A stretch of 64,000 nucleotides of DNA from Gloeopeniophorella convolvens (Eukaryota; Basidiomycota; Agaricomycetes; Russulales), in assembly GCA_022496205.1 (NCBI GenBank), contig WTXD01000060.1, forward strand, positions 62,001-126,000, written 5' to 3'. The first letter of the stretch is position 1. Every line of letters starts with the position of its first letter. Shown here piece after piece: positions 45,501 to 58,137 of this stretch. A model generated the notes under the pieces. It had not been told where the DNA came from, searched no databases, and saw only the letters and a list, made by a program, of their open reading frames with translations. Position numbers and translations under genes: made by a program.

Positions 45501-48209
45501 AGTGTATAAGGACAAAGACCCTTGAGAACAGCAGGGGGAAAGTGCGCCCTGAGATTCGCTTCTGAAAGAGGACGATAGCTGGCGACTCGTGCCAAGGTGC
45601 CACCATGCTTCAGAGGGAGGTTGTCGCTCGGGATGGTTACGACGTGACACCTGTTAGACGCCCCTATGATACGACAGCAGATGGAAGATAATTATCTGCT
45701 GTTTGGCAGCTGTCAACAGCGTACCTTGCGATACAAGGTTACGCCAGAGGAGCGACAGGCGGCATGCAAGCAGGGGCCAAGTGATAGAGGCATCCTGTTT
45801 CCGGAATTGCGTCATGGGGAGCCAGTGTTTGAGACAAGCTTGAGACATACTACATAAGCGCCTCATACGCACTGGTGTCATGGACCGCGGACGCTAACGC
45901 ATTCATCATCAAGGGCCGGTTCGAACATGGGTGCAGTCGAGTCGAGGCTGATGACCTTGCCTACGACTCTGATCCAGTCCTAATCAGTGTCTTCACACCG
46001 ACTTCTTGGGGCGCCGACGACACGGATCTGGAGAACCGGCCACGGTCTAGTGACAAAGAGAAACCGCACCGGAGAGTTTCCGAAAGGAGGATCCAATTTG
46101 GATCTAATTCCAGGCTCAGCGAGACGTGGGGCTATGCAAGAAGGTTCAAGAATTCAAGAACCACCGCAGCATCCATGCGTTGGTCTTCCCGATAGGACGA
46201 TGGCAACTCCAAGCAGGAGAGCGTCGTCTTCCCGGATTTAGAACCCGAATAAGGCGGTTGGAAAGTTTGGCAGTGACTAGTCCGTGTTATTCAGGCCGCT
46301 TGCACAGTCTGGCAAGAAGCCGAGTCACCGAAGCTGAATGACCCCAAGAACGTGAGAATCTGGGAAGCTTCGAAGCCGCATCAATTTCGGTCACGCGCCC
46401 CCAAGATATACAAGAAGGCAATGTCGCGAAGGTGGCTCTTGGGTTTCCATGATTTGAGCGATCCATCGAGTCTAGGCGTACGCCCGGAAATCATGGCGTT
46501 CCGAAGCTTGGGAGAATCCCTATTGCCACCAGGACGATCACCATGAAGGTAATTCACGCCGGAAGCGGCAGTCCCTACTCGTCGAGAAGAACAAGGTACG
46601 GCTCCAGAGGCTAGGACTTCGAAAGGAAGGCCGACTTCCGACAGTCATGCACCCCCCCTGAGAAGCGTGTTATCAGCTGGGCGTGACGATGCACCCTCTA
46701 ATAAGGTCGTTGAAGGCGCCGATGCTGATGTGGGTTGTCGCAACGAAGGTAACAGCCCCCGCCAGGCTGGATCGAGCTCGGAGGGCATTTCGAGCGTCTC
46801 GAAGCGTCGCGGTTGTGATGCTTGCTACATCAGTCTCTTCACTGAGATCATCACGAAGGACGAGACCAAGCTTACGTCGTGCCGATTGGCATCCACGGAA
46901 CGAGTCGCCCACTGAGCGAAACCTGACTTCCCTTGATGGCCCCACATGTGTTGTACGACGACCATCTATAACATCCGTGCTAGACGACGAACATGGGCAT
47001 ACTCTGGTGAGAGGAGGCATGAGTAAAGAAGACTTTGAGGTCAATGGAAGACAACCGCGGGCGAACGCATACCCCAGGTAACAGCAACCCATGGCACCTC
47101 TTGATCGCCAACGAAACCACGGTTTGATCCACCTGCGGAAGCAGGGTGCTTTAAGGCATACCCCAATAACGCAGAGAGTTTCAGTTGCTGCAGCGCTATG
47201 TGTAAGACAGCTCGAGGGTAGAGTCGATGAATGGAAGCGAGCAAACCAAGGTGATGAGTTGACCGCCCTAAGCGGTTAATTGCACCGTTCGAGGCAGCAT
47301 GAAGGCATGCGCCGTAAAGATCGAACAGTGGATCTTGTCCCTTATGTAGATAACGTCAGAGATCTGGGATAGGCTAGAAGCAGCTCGTCGGATTTATCGC
47401 CCTAAGATCAATTGGGCGCAGGGTTGCCTCAGGATGGTCGCTTGGAGCATGCGTATTGGGCATCCGCTGCATGAGAGAGGCTACATTAGAACCACGCTGT
47501 AGGCGAATGTACTGGGAGCTTACACTGTTTGGTGGCAGGCAAGCGGGTCAACAGATCTCCAGTTCGTTCGGGAATACACCGCCGGAACGCTCGTCAGAGA
47601 GCCTGCGAAGATTGTGAACCGGTTTGTTAGCAATACAGTACGAATACGGTCGAAGTTGATAAGTCGGAGGCAAAGAATCCCCGGGCGGAAATAGAGCCGT
47701 AAGAGCCGGGTAGGAAAGCCTCATAACAAGAGCGCTGAGGAGAATGATCGAACGGGGAAACAAGTGGACCCCCTCGACCCATGATTGTCTGCGTGATTCG
47801 AATCGGCGCCCACTACTGGGAAAGGTGTAGACAGTCGAAGCCTAAACTCAGGAGACCTTCCTCGAATCATGTGGGGGCATGGGTGCTGCAGAGCGAGCAC
47901 TCTTAGCGTTGGACGGGAACCAAATTGATGGTCTGAACTCACCAAAAACGCATACATTGTCGCCGCCAAATGACCCTACACTAAGCTCCAGTTACCGTCC
48001 ATTGGGTATGATGTGAGCTTATGATTCAGGGAATTTGTCACCAAACTTGGGGGCGGATGGAAGTATCAGAGCGATTGTATTATGCCATGCAGCGGCGGGT
48101 CACATTTATGGATACAGATATCGGGATACTGGCGCCAGGCAAGGGATCAGCTAAACGATAGGTTTAGAGGGAGGTATGCAGTGTTCAGTACTATGATCGT
48201 TGGTAAGTG
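42561..48209. other. Gene-poor interval, 5.6 kb
   Basis: No recognised gene. A minus-strand stretch around 44060-44290 reads FFPSLEDLDATFAAAGTPRE and could be an exon of an unknown protein, but I could not extend it. No long repeat, LTR pair or reverse-transcriptase motif was seen. Confidence 0.35.
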
Positions 48210-49180
48210 TCATCTTACACTCGGACGACCTGGAGCGGGTAATCGCAACATGCTCCACATCGGGAACCCTGCTCGCCGGCTCACAACGTTCTTAACGCCC
48301 ATGTACCTGAAACCCGCATTGTTGAGGAAATGTACCTAACAGTGATCTTGAGTACAGGCGCCATCGATATTTAATGGGATACATACAGCAGCGGATGTTT
48401 GCACGTCAGCCGTGATGGTTTGTGATTGGCGATCAGCCTGCTCAAGATTTCAATGTGTACTCGAGCCTTCGACAGAGACTCAGCTCACCCTCTCCCGGAG
48501 GATATTGACGAGACGTTTTCCGAGACCACGCCGTTGAGAACTCTGCTGCACGCCGAGAAGGACAAGGTGCCATGACTGAACTCGTGTTTGCTGGCCGTTG
48601 GGGTAGGAGCTGCTGTAAAGCTCATGATATTTCGGAATGAACTGCGTTCGAAAGTCAGTTTCGGAAGGGAGGAGGTCATTGGAGGCAACCGACGTGGTGT
48701 GACAACCATTCGCGCATGTCATCCGGCAACCGACGGAAGTAGTCATCGGCCAGTCTTTTCAAACATTGAGGAGGGTCACGCTTGCGAAGGATGAAGGACT
48801 CACCCGATGTGAAAGTCTGCCCCAGGTCTCACCCAGAAGGCGACAGCATTGATCTGCCCATTGAAACCGGCAACCCAAACTTCTCCGTCTTTTAGGCATG
48901 CGTTCAAACATATCTCGTATAACGCCCTTTCGCTGGTTTTGGAAGCACCCGTCAAACACAATATTGCTTTATCTAGAGCATCTATGTAAGCCCTGGGAGG
49001 CGAGGGTAAGTGCCGTGAGAGTCTGACACGCACCATTGAAAAAGGCTGTCTCGAGAAGTTCGATGATTCGTGTCCTTTCCTGCGCTGAAAATAACAGGTC
49101 AACACGTTGAATACGTGCTGACGGCATCCCTCACCGCTCGGAGCCGCGAGATGGCGCACGGATGGGCTCGGCGATGCCAT
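48210..49180 (-). CDS. GNAT-family N-acetyltransferase, seven small exons
   Basis: Exons (minus): 49135-49180, 49034-49084, 48804-48972, 48694-48754, 48489-48641, 48387-48437 and 48210-48335. All six introns are GT-AG and keep frame. The protein begins MASPSPSVRHLAAPSAQERT and has VWVAGFNGQINAVAFWVRPG (beta 2-3), DDYFRRLPDDMREW, then WHLVLLGVQQSSQRRGLGKR. That last segment contains the acetyl-CoA pyrophosphate loop of the Q/R-x-x-G-x-G/A type (Q-R-R-G-L-G). The C-terminal AGFRYMGVKNV and GFPMWSMLR fit the last strands of fungal GNATs. GNAT enzymes move an acetyl group from acetyl-CoA to an amine; the substrate is unknown. The longest exon is 169 nt, so the gene is easy to miss. It lies alone in gene-poor DNA. 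Confidence 0.78.
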
Positions 49181-52100
49181 GGAGAGCTAATAGGAATGTG
49201 TGATCTCGGAAAGATCGAGAGATCTGGTTTGATAGCGGTTAGTGTCCGAGGATCCGAGGGCTCCTCGGAAGACGCTGCAGGTGCAGAAAAGTGGGGCAAC
49301 AGGAGAGAATGCGTTGAGGTGAGGATGGAAGGTCCTTTATATACGAGTACTAGATGCCACCCGGTAGAAGTTGCGCAACATTCATGATCAGGCACTGAGA
49401 ATTGATGTTTAAGGGCCAACACGAGTAGAAGACGCTCAGATCACCATCTTGGATTACTCCACTGTGCATGGAAGCTCTCCCGAGCGTACTCTCGGGAGTG
49501 CTCACAAGCCTCTGGGCAAGAAGCAGGACGCTGGGTGTGCAAGAGCTTGAGCGGTGCTGGAGTATGTCTGTAGGTTAGTCAGGCCGAGGTCGCGCGGAAA
49601 TGAATGCAAAAAGGGGACTTGCGACATAAAAGTACTCCCGGAAGAATGACTGGCCCAGTCTGGTGTAAGTCTGGTGTGATCCCCCTTAACAAGGGTGCCG
49701 GTGAGCGCTGCACAGCCCGGACCACGAGAGGCATACTGTCACCCAGCTTGATGCCGCAGGAAAAAAAAACGCATGAGAAGGAACCAACTCCGAGTCAATG
49801 TCGAAGATTGCCTCGCACCTGCAACGTGGCTCAAACGTGTCGATAAAGCCATCGAGCCGCCTCACTCTAGTAACAGAGACCCTACAGTTCAGTAGGCAGG
49901 GCTAGTGACTGACGACCTGCGACTAAGTACCAGTGCCGTTGGGGGTTCTCCACGAGTTCCGCGGAGGCGATGTCTTATGTAACCGATTCCGGCCACCGGG
50001 TCCCGCTCGGGAGTCGGCGCTCCGCCGCCTTCTTCCCGGACAGATCCTTGCCTCCGACGCGCACGTTCGACCCGCCGTGCCTCCCTTCAGACATTCTTGA
50101 ACACCACTCTTGGCCAAATTTATTACCTCCTTCCTGCGGCTATCAAGGTTGCAAGACGGAGCTCGCTCCCCGAGTCCCATATCGCGCTGGTGAGTGCTTA
50201 ATCCCCACCCAAAGCGGTGTGACCAGTATCAAAAGTGCACGGGCGTCGGTGAGTCGTTGAAATCACCGACTTCAAACTGACGGCGTTCAAGGACCAGCTC
50301 TCTACGACCTTCCGACATGGCCACGGACATTGGACGCGTTCGCTAGGTACATGCCCTGTGTCGCTGACGGACTGTCACGGCCGTCAAATGACACCACAGA
50401 GAACACGCGCCCATGCCACGCTAGCGCCCAAGGGGCATGTGCTGCAATGGCTGCGCATCTAATTCGGTCCAGTCAAAATCATGATGTTCGTGACGGCCCG
50501 TTTCACCCCATGAGTACTTCTACGCTCGTTTTCTGAGGAGCTATTAGTTGCAGGCTTGCTGCGTTCACTGGGGGACACGTAGGTTGTACTTTCTGATAGT
50601 CCCAATGAGTGCGCTGCGATCTTTCCGAGAGCATGTACGGACAAGCTATTGAACCCGAGGCGCTTCGCGAGCATGAACCCGGCGGCCGTACTACTGGGGT
50701 AAGTTCGTTCAACATCCGTTCCCAACGTGGCCGAGACCTTTGCACCCGAACCGGCTGCCTTTTCCTCTAATTGAACGTTCCTGAGAACGGCACATTGTAA
50801 TATAGACTCAAGAAGAAGGTGAGCACCCGCTGAACGTCTCCTGCGTTCTGACAAGATGAATTTCACTCGTCCTCCCGTAGGGCCTGGACATCATAGAAGA
50901 TCGGATACTTGTTCTGCAGTCGGATCAGACTACTCCGTCAGATGCCGACCCTCTCGCTTACACTGAGGCTCTTGAGTTCCAACTCAAGGCCTTACCTTGT
51001 GGCAAATTCATTGGTCTGTGTTAATAGGAGGAACTTTGACCTTCGGTTCATGTACGATCTGCACAGAATGCAATTCCATGCAAGGCGGACCCGGTCTTAT
51101 CCACGTGTGTAATTGAAACTAGCTCGCGGCTGTGTTCTGCAGGCAAAATGAAAATCCCCTTCGACTTGGCGGTTCCCGCACATAGTGTGCACATGGTTCA
51201 TTTCCAGGCCTAAACACTCATGAAGCAAACCAGGGTCGAAACCAAATCACGGACGGCGCGCCTCAGATGCCAGGAAGATGGCTCTACACCATCTCCCGCT
51301 GCTCTCCGATAGGAAATAGCGACGTGGTGCCGCTCAAGACCAGACTTGCTGTGGGTCAGGCGGAACTTGCCAGTGCCCGACCGTGATTTACCTACACCCA
51401 GGGACCAAGTACTGAACCCAGTTCCCCCTTCGCTACCTTCTCCTACCACAGTGTACACACGGGCAGTCATTCGACCAGCGCATTTGATCTGGCCTCTTGG
51501 CCTCTGTTATAGCCGTCCCTTCGAGGAAGCACCGGCCTTTACCGACTAATGGAGCAGATTGATTTCCCGTATGTGCCATATGTTTTCCGAAATGACTTGC
51601 ATGGTAGCGCCTCACGTGTCGGGCGATAATCTCCTCGGATTTGTGTCGCTCTTCTGCTCCAGTCAGGGATATAACAAGCTGCACTCGGTCCACCCGTTGG
51701 GCCCGACTGAGTAAGACCCGTATGCTCGTCGTAGGCTGACATCAGCGTACTCTTTGATAGGCTACGAAAATCACAGATGTCTCATTGTCGCGTTCGGAAA
51801 ACATACGGACCATCATGGTACGGGTGATTCAAGAGTTCCGGCGCGCGTTTGAACAAGCCTCTAGCGGGAATCAATCCATCACGTCGTGCGCAGCGCCATT
51901 ATGGATAGATTGGCCCGCATGGGCGACCATGCCAGCCAGCACGTAATGGCTTGATCCGCCGCAGATAGAGGCTCAGCCAACTAAAACGTGTTCTAGGAGG
52001 ACGGTGCACAGAATCATGCATTGTATCTTGCGTCCCAATTTGTAGGATCCCATTCATTTCCGTACAACACGCAAGCTCCAGTGTCCGCGCCCCGAGGAGC

Positions 52101-54574
52101 AAACGAATGCCAACCGTCACATGCGCCGCCCAATATGAGACATACTTCACGTCATCTCTACAGTTAGCTCGATGTGTACGGAGAATACACGCATATGTCG
52201 GTATTATATCTCGCCTAGCAAGTCTATCGACCGATTTAATTATCTGCTATCTCCTCGCGGTTAGGGAACCATCCTACACGAGTCAAGGACACTGCCCCTT
52301 CCGGACGAGCTCATGCCTGAAGAACCATCGTGACTTTCAACAGAGGCGTTAAATCCGCGGACTATGCAAGGAGCCACCCAGGTCAGAGAGACGCTGGGGG
52401 TTGCGCCGCGCGCGACGCCATGGGCGGTGGTACGTGTACATACAGGCGAATGACGGTTGATTCAGTAACTGAAGGGGTCTGCATCAGAGAATCTTCCGCC
52501 GGGCCGAGGGCCAAGGTCGCCTCGGGATCCGTGACTCTCCAGGTCGTGCGATGGTCGGTCTGTGGTGCGCTAAGGTAAGAGGCGCACGACCGGGCACTCG
52601 TCGCCAGGATCATTATGGGCCGACTTGGTCAAACTAATTTACTATTGAGAAAATCGTTTGGCCCCGCCATTGATCACGTGTTCGGACTCTATGACCGAGG
52701 CACCTTGTTAATATCCCGCGTCTACGCCATCCGCAATGCCTACCGCACAGCTGCAAGACGACCCTGTATTGAGAGCCACGGTGATCCCCAGATCCCTCTG
52801 TTGTCAACTGTCTGGTCGCTATGACATCATCTTCCGAAACGTAGGCCGTTCGCGATGTGCCTGTGTCGACGTCACGTTGACCCGGCTCTAAGATGTTCCT
52901 TTCTACATTCAGCACTAGGTGAAACCTTCCCCGCGCACGCCAAGCTTACGAAGCAGCTCTACACGCATATCGACCACCGGCCAACCCTGTTCTTCTCATG
53001 CCTGAGCTTTCCGCGTGCGACTCACCCCACTCTTCTACACCCCAGGTCGCAAGCACGTCGCGTGGAGGAATGACGGATTCGCGGCGGCCCGACGATCAAT
53101 CAGACGGAAATCTTTTTCCAAATCATCCGTGCCCTTCCGTATCGCCATCTTGCCGTGATCTTGGGATGCACCTACCGTTCATCTGCGTCGGCACCAGGCA
53201 TCCGAGGCAATAGCGGCGTCGGTGTCGGTGTCACTACGCCGACCGCGCAACTCTACCACCGCTGCACAATCACCGGTCACCGGCCACCAGTCGAGATGTC
53301 GAGAACCGAGCTTTAGTGCCAGCAACCTTGTGGGTAGGTACGATATCTCACTTCGCATGCCGGGACTTACGCACCGCCCATATCTCATTGGGTGGAACCT
53401 CCGCTCGTGGCGTGTAAACCCACGGAGGGGTGTCTCTTGTGTTTCCACCGAGTCGACTGCATCTCAGAGCCCTGGTCTAGCCCGACTTGGCTGGCGGTGG
53501 AACGTGGCACGTCCGTAGTCCCTGGTTATTCCGCCGCATGGACGGGATGTCTACCGTCATCGATCATCTCGTAAACACTGTCAGGCGCTTGCTCACTCTT
53601 TGTCTTCCGCCTGCGCGGGGAATGTGATATGACCGCTCCAACTTCCGCCAATCTGCGAGCAGCACCATTGACCAATGCACGTTTCTCTTAGGGACGAAAC
53701 GGCATCCCTCAATCATTACGTTAGCAGAGGGAAGAAGGAACCCCTCCCTCCCCCCACATCGACGTCAAGCGGAGTCCGCCGCTGTATCTTTGCGTGAAAG
53801 AAGCATCGACTCCGCGCGCTATCTCGAAGTCCTCACACATCAGGTTCTGCGGAGGCAGCCAGGAGGCCGCGGCATGGTTAGTAGGATGGCGGCCGCGTGG
53901 CGTCAATCGTTGGTCCAAGCTGGAGAGCCCCTATGTACGCCTTGTACAAACCTGGACCGAACTATCGAAGGTACTCTCTATGTAGAAGACAGCGAGTAAT
54001 TAGGTTTAATGATGTGGTAAGCATGTCGAGGAAACTTTACATACTATGGCGTCTGCACCGTTTGCGCCCGCGCTCGTAGTACATGTGACAAGACGGCCGT
54101 CAGACGGCCACTGGCTGTGCGCTCGCGCTCTCACAGCGCGCCGGGCATCTTCCACTCATGGCGTCGTGAATAACCCCATTCCCAGCACTGCGAAGCCTCC
54201 TGTCGTGATCGATCGTGGTGCGGCAGGTTCTCCGTCTGTACCGCGCCGCTTCAATGAGGGATCCGGTGGCCGGGTACAGTATGACCAGTCACCGCCATGG
54301 CGAGTAGGCTGCTGACCATGTCGAAAACTACCAAAACTGTGAATTCTTTGATACGAGTCGTAACGCGTAACTGATTATCGGTAGCCCAGGCCTCAGGGTT
54401 GATAGCAGAACCAGCGACTGACTGGACGTCCCGCCTTCAGTAACCCCCTCCCCCCCCCCCCCCCCACATACACACACACGTCCCTAGTGCTGGCCCCCGC
54501 GTCCGTTTCCCTCTCGTGCACCCGCTCAAATCATCGAACAAATCACATCGCATTTTCATCTCTATCTGAGAAAC
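49181..54574. other. Gene-poor interval, 5.4 kb
   Basis: No recognised gene. A minus-strand stretch at about 50700-50866 (ERRRSAGAHLL, GSGAKVSATLG) faintly recalls a GNAT, but no flanking exons fit. The interval ends with a C-rich tract and a short CA repeat (54444-54480). Confidence 0.35.
54444..54480. repeat. Poly-C tract followed by a CA microsatellite
   Basis: A run of about 22 C interrupted by one T (54444-54465) is followed by ACATACACACACAC. It lies about 100 bp downstream of the copper amine oxidase stop. Such tracts are prone to length errors in assemblies. Confidence 0.75.
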
Positions 54575-57500
54575 TTACAAGTCGAGCCTGAGCCTATGCG
54601 CTCCCTCGCCCGCCCACCACATCGCCTCCCCACCAGGTGGCACCGGCACTGGACGCCCATTATCCCCGACCATGCTCACTCTGGCACCATCATATACCAA
54701 CGGTGGCACCGGCGGCGGCACGCAGCGCGGCTGCTGCACGCCATACTCTTCGGTCGTCCACGTAGTGTCGCCCGGGTTGGCGCCGGGGCGGAGCAGCACA
54801 GCATTGCGCGCTGCGAGCGACACGTCCGAGTCGAAGTAGTTCAGCGGCGTCAGGAAGATGCTCGAGGCGGCCGTGTTTGTGCGTGTGTTGGGCGCATCCT
54901 CTGCCTGCGGCTTTGCGGGTGTGAGTATTAATGAGCAGGGCGGGCAGATACCAGGCCGCTCACAAGATGGTGCATGCCGAGGTTGACCCACGCAACGAGG
55001 TCTTCCTGCGCGATGTCCTCACCATCGAAAAAGCGCGAGAAGTTGACCGGCGGCGCCCCGGGCAGGTTCATGTTCCACATGCTGCTCGACGACCGCTCGC
55101 TCTCCTTGCGCCGCGACACAGCGAAATTGTACCGCGCCCAGTCCGCATTATTCAGCAAACGGCGCGAACCGACGACCGTCTGCGCCGTTAGGACGGCGTC
55201 AGCATAGGCTCCCCTGAGGATCCGGCGGACGTACGTTGTGGACGGGGTTGTAGCCCGGGTGGATCGCGTATCCGCGTGGGGTACCCCATCGATTCGTCTC
55301 GTTGCGGTTTACGATCGCATACCCACCCTGCATGTTGGTCGGGTACGTTAGGCGCGCGGCATCCTCATTCTCGATGTACTCGCGCGTGATGCGCTGCTGG
55401 ATGACGGTCTGGCCCCAGTCGTCGTCGAACCAGTCCTTTTGCACCTCTTCCTGGTCGGTGTGCGTGTGGAGCAGCGAGTTTTCGGTCCCCACAACGTCGA
55501 GGTCTATTTTGAAATTAATGACGTGGTCGTGGAGGGACCCCACTGTTCGATGTGACATCAGGTGGTGTCCATGGCTACGTAGAAACGGGAATCACTTGTC
55601 GTTCCATGGATAGGTGTGCCATACGGACTCTGAGTTGGCTCCCAGAATCCTGCTTGTAGGTAGCCTGATGCTGAGACACGGACTTCAATCGTCCCATCCA
55701 AGTGAAACATATAGTCAAACTAAGGTGCGGGCCTTGGTTAGGCCACAAAAAATGTAGACTTGAAAGTACCCACCACTACAAAGTATGAGCCACCTCAGAT
55801 GATCAGTTACCCAAACGCCGATGCACAAACTCACAATAATCATAACTGCATCAGTCAAGTCAGACCCAGCCTGGATACACCCGCATATAGCCAGGAGACG
55901 ACTCACTTCCCGACTGTCGAGATACTCCGGACCGTCAGCACATACCCGCGCACCGCACCGAACTCGCCATCCTGCCAGCCCGTGTGCCGTGAAATCGGGC
56001 GTCCGGTGTCGTGCTCAAACACACATATCGCACGCTCATGCGTGATGCTACCCCCGCCAATGTGTGTCGTCGCAGGTAGGAAGACCGCCTCGTGCGGGCA
56101 GTCGTACCCGGGGAGCATGTCCCGCACTGCCGAGCCCTGCCGCACGGAGGTCCTGAGATGGGTTCGTTGTGTGCGGATTCAATGCGCACGTACCATGCCG
56201 AAGAAGCGGTCGAGCCACGCGGTGGTGACCTGCATCGGGTCATTCCCAGCTACGCGTGCCGTGTCTCAGGAGTTAGCGTGCCGCTCAACTTGCCAGCGCC
56301 TCCGCCCACGCACCATATTGCGCTAGCGCGTCCTGCGGTGCGAGCTGTCCGACGGCCGCCCGATCAGCCGCGATCGCCCCAAGAAGCCGCACGAACGCCC
56401 GCACCTCGTATACGATCCGTTCTCCGAGGAACCGCACGTCCCACAGGCTCAGGCCCATGTCCCTGTCGAATCCAAGGTACATGCCCCAGCCCATCCAGCT
56501 AACGTACTGCGCTGCACGGTCGACGCGAAAGCGCAGCCCGCCGAACGAGACCTGCCGCGGCCCAGGAAGCTCATCAAGGTCGCGTGGCGGCGCCGTTTGC
56601 GGACGCCGCCGCGTCGACCACTCCGCGTCCGCTTCTTCGAGCCGCGGCCGACGCCGCAGCAGCCCGGCGTGCCACGCGTCGCGGAACGCCGCAATGGTCG
56701 GGAAGACCTGCCCGTCGTACACCACCTGCGCGCCGGTTCACATGGGTATGCACAGGCATAGACGGGCGTGCGAGGTAAGACGTACCTTGAGCACACGCCA
56801 CTGTTCAGGGTCTGTGCCGGAGAAGTCGACGTACTGGTAGAACCCGAGCGGGTGCAGCCACGCGCCGGGTGCAGCGTGGCGCCATGTTACCCAGGTGCGG
56901 CGCCAGGCGCCATCGAAGCTGAAAGGGCCGCTCATGCCCGCGATGAGCGTGTCATTCTCCAACCCACGCGCGGAGCCGCCGAACAAGTCCTTTGGGCACG
57001 TTATCGGCGCGCGGAAGCCGGGACGCGGGCGAGACAACGGACGCACCTCCGTGATGTCCGCGAGGCCCAGCATGCAATCACGCAGCAGCGGCGCGAGCTC
57101 GCCCACAATCGGGAACCCGCGCGCGTTGTACGGCACGTCGCCCAGCTCGTGCTCCGCGCGCTCGACGAGCGCCGTGCGCGGGCCGACGGGCAGCGGGCCG
57201 ACCAGCACGACGCGCACCACGGGCACCGCCGCGGCGCCGAGGTGCAGCACGGCGCGTGCCCAGCGTTCCGGGAGCGTGCCTGGGCCCGGCGCGCCGAGAT
57301 ACGCGAGCGCGGCGGCCTTGGCGGGGCGGCGCGACTCGATGAGGAAGATCATGTTGTCCGAGGGCGCCGCGCGGTCCACAGGCGTGAGGTTCAGCGCGCG
57401 CGTGGGGTGCGCGAGCCACTGCGCGATGGCGGCCGTCTCGTCGGCGGAGAGCGGCGCCCAGAGGTTCGCCGGCGCGGGCGGGGTCGCTGTGAGTGGGGTC

Positions 57501-57742
57501 GGCGCGGGACACTGTGCTACGTGCTCGCTCGCAGGGCTGAGGTTTTCATATCCGACTTGGACGGTATCGTTATCGCTGACGTCGATGTGTACGAAAGGTG
57601 AGAGCGTGTAGAGTGCCGAGAGCGAAATTGCCCCGAGCGCGAGCAGTGCGAGGACCACAACGCGCCGGCTGGCCCTTCGACGTGATGGGACAGGAGGCTT
57701 GAATGCCCCAGGATGTTTGAGGGGTCCGTACGCGCCCTGCAT
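54575..57742 (-). CDS. Copper amine oxidase, membrane-anchored N-terminus
   Basis: Copper/TPQ amine oxidases turn primary amines into aldehydes, NH3 and H2O2. The start at 57742 gives a short basic leader and one membrane helix (VVVLALLALGAISLSALYTL), typical of a type II anchor. The cofactor Tyr lies in ISTVGNYDYFDYMFHLDG and is encoded by an 11-nt exon (55835-55845). Copper ligands: HDH in SLHDHVINFKIDLDV and the third His in VNLGMHHLPQAEDAPN (joined across an intron). The end is LTPLNYFDSDVS and then RLRLDL at 54575. About nine or ten exons keep frame, including V-L-K/V-V-Y-D-G and VHN/TVVGSRRLLNN. It sits 395 bp downstream of NoxA on the same strand. Substrate amine unknown. Confidence 0.85.
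55835..55845 (-). other. 11-nt micro-exon carrying the TPQ cofactor tyrosine
   Basis: The coding strand reads ...gatgcag/TTATGATTATT/gtgagt.... It supplies the last base of Asn, then Tyr-Asp-Tyr and one more base. With the flanking exons it completes VGNYDYFDY. Without it the amine oxidase would lose its catalytic cofactor and its frame. Confidence 0.75.
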
Positions 57743-58137
57743 GTTGCACTCGAGGTTGCTGCGCGAGAGCGAGGCTCACAAGGGTGCACAGTTGCGCGAT
57801 CTCTGCCGCTTATACACTATCGCCGGGCAATTATCTGCATCAATGACTCAGTGAGTGCTGGCGCCTAGATAGTCTGCACACGGGCACAATGCTTAGTGTG
57901 GGCAGAAATTCCCACCGCGGGCCGCGCCCCCCAGCGCCCACCATTTGAGATCGATACTGCGCGCACGCGACCAGGTCTGGCTGAAATAGCACATAGATAG
58001 CTCACAACGACAGCAACGCGCCCCGGGCGCGGAACAACGTAGAGTAGAATACACACGCACGGATACACCGCACGACGTCCGTCAACGACAGCAGCCTGCC
58101 ACACTGGCCCCACACCATACCGCCCGTCTAGAAGTTC
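57743..58137. promoter_or_regulatory. Promoter of the copper amine oxidase and 3' flank of NoxA
   Basis: 395 bp. A TTATACACTA sequence at about 57811-57820 is a weak TATA candidate, about 70-80 bp before the amine oxidase ATG. No gene was recognised. Confidence 0.35.

Noticed and set aside
50459..50866. Second GNAT-like gene
   Set aside because: Only a weak resemblance around RRRSAGAHLL and GSGAKV; no acetyl-CoA loop and no flanking exons could be chained.
42561..54574. Large retrotransposon filling the gene-poor region
   Set aside because: No reverse transcriptase, integrase or paired LTRs could be seen, and a host-like GNAT gene lies inside it.
56768..57611. Long plus-strand open frames opposite the amine oxidase first exon
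   Set aside because: They are the antisense of a GC-rich coding exon with clear family motifs on the minus strand.
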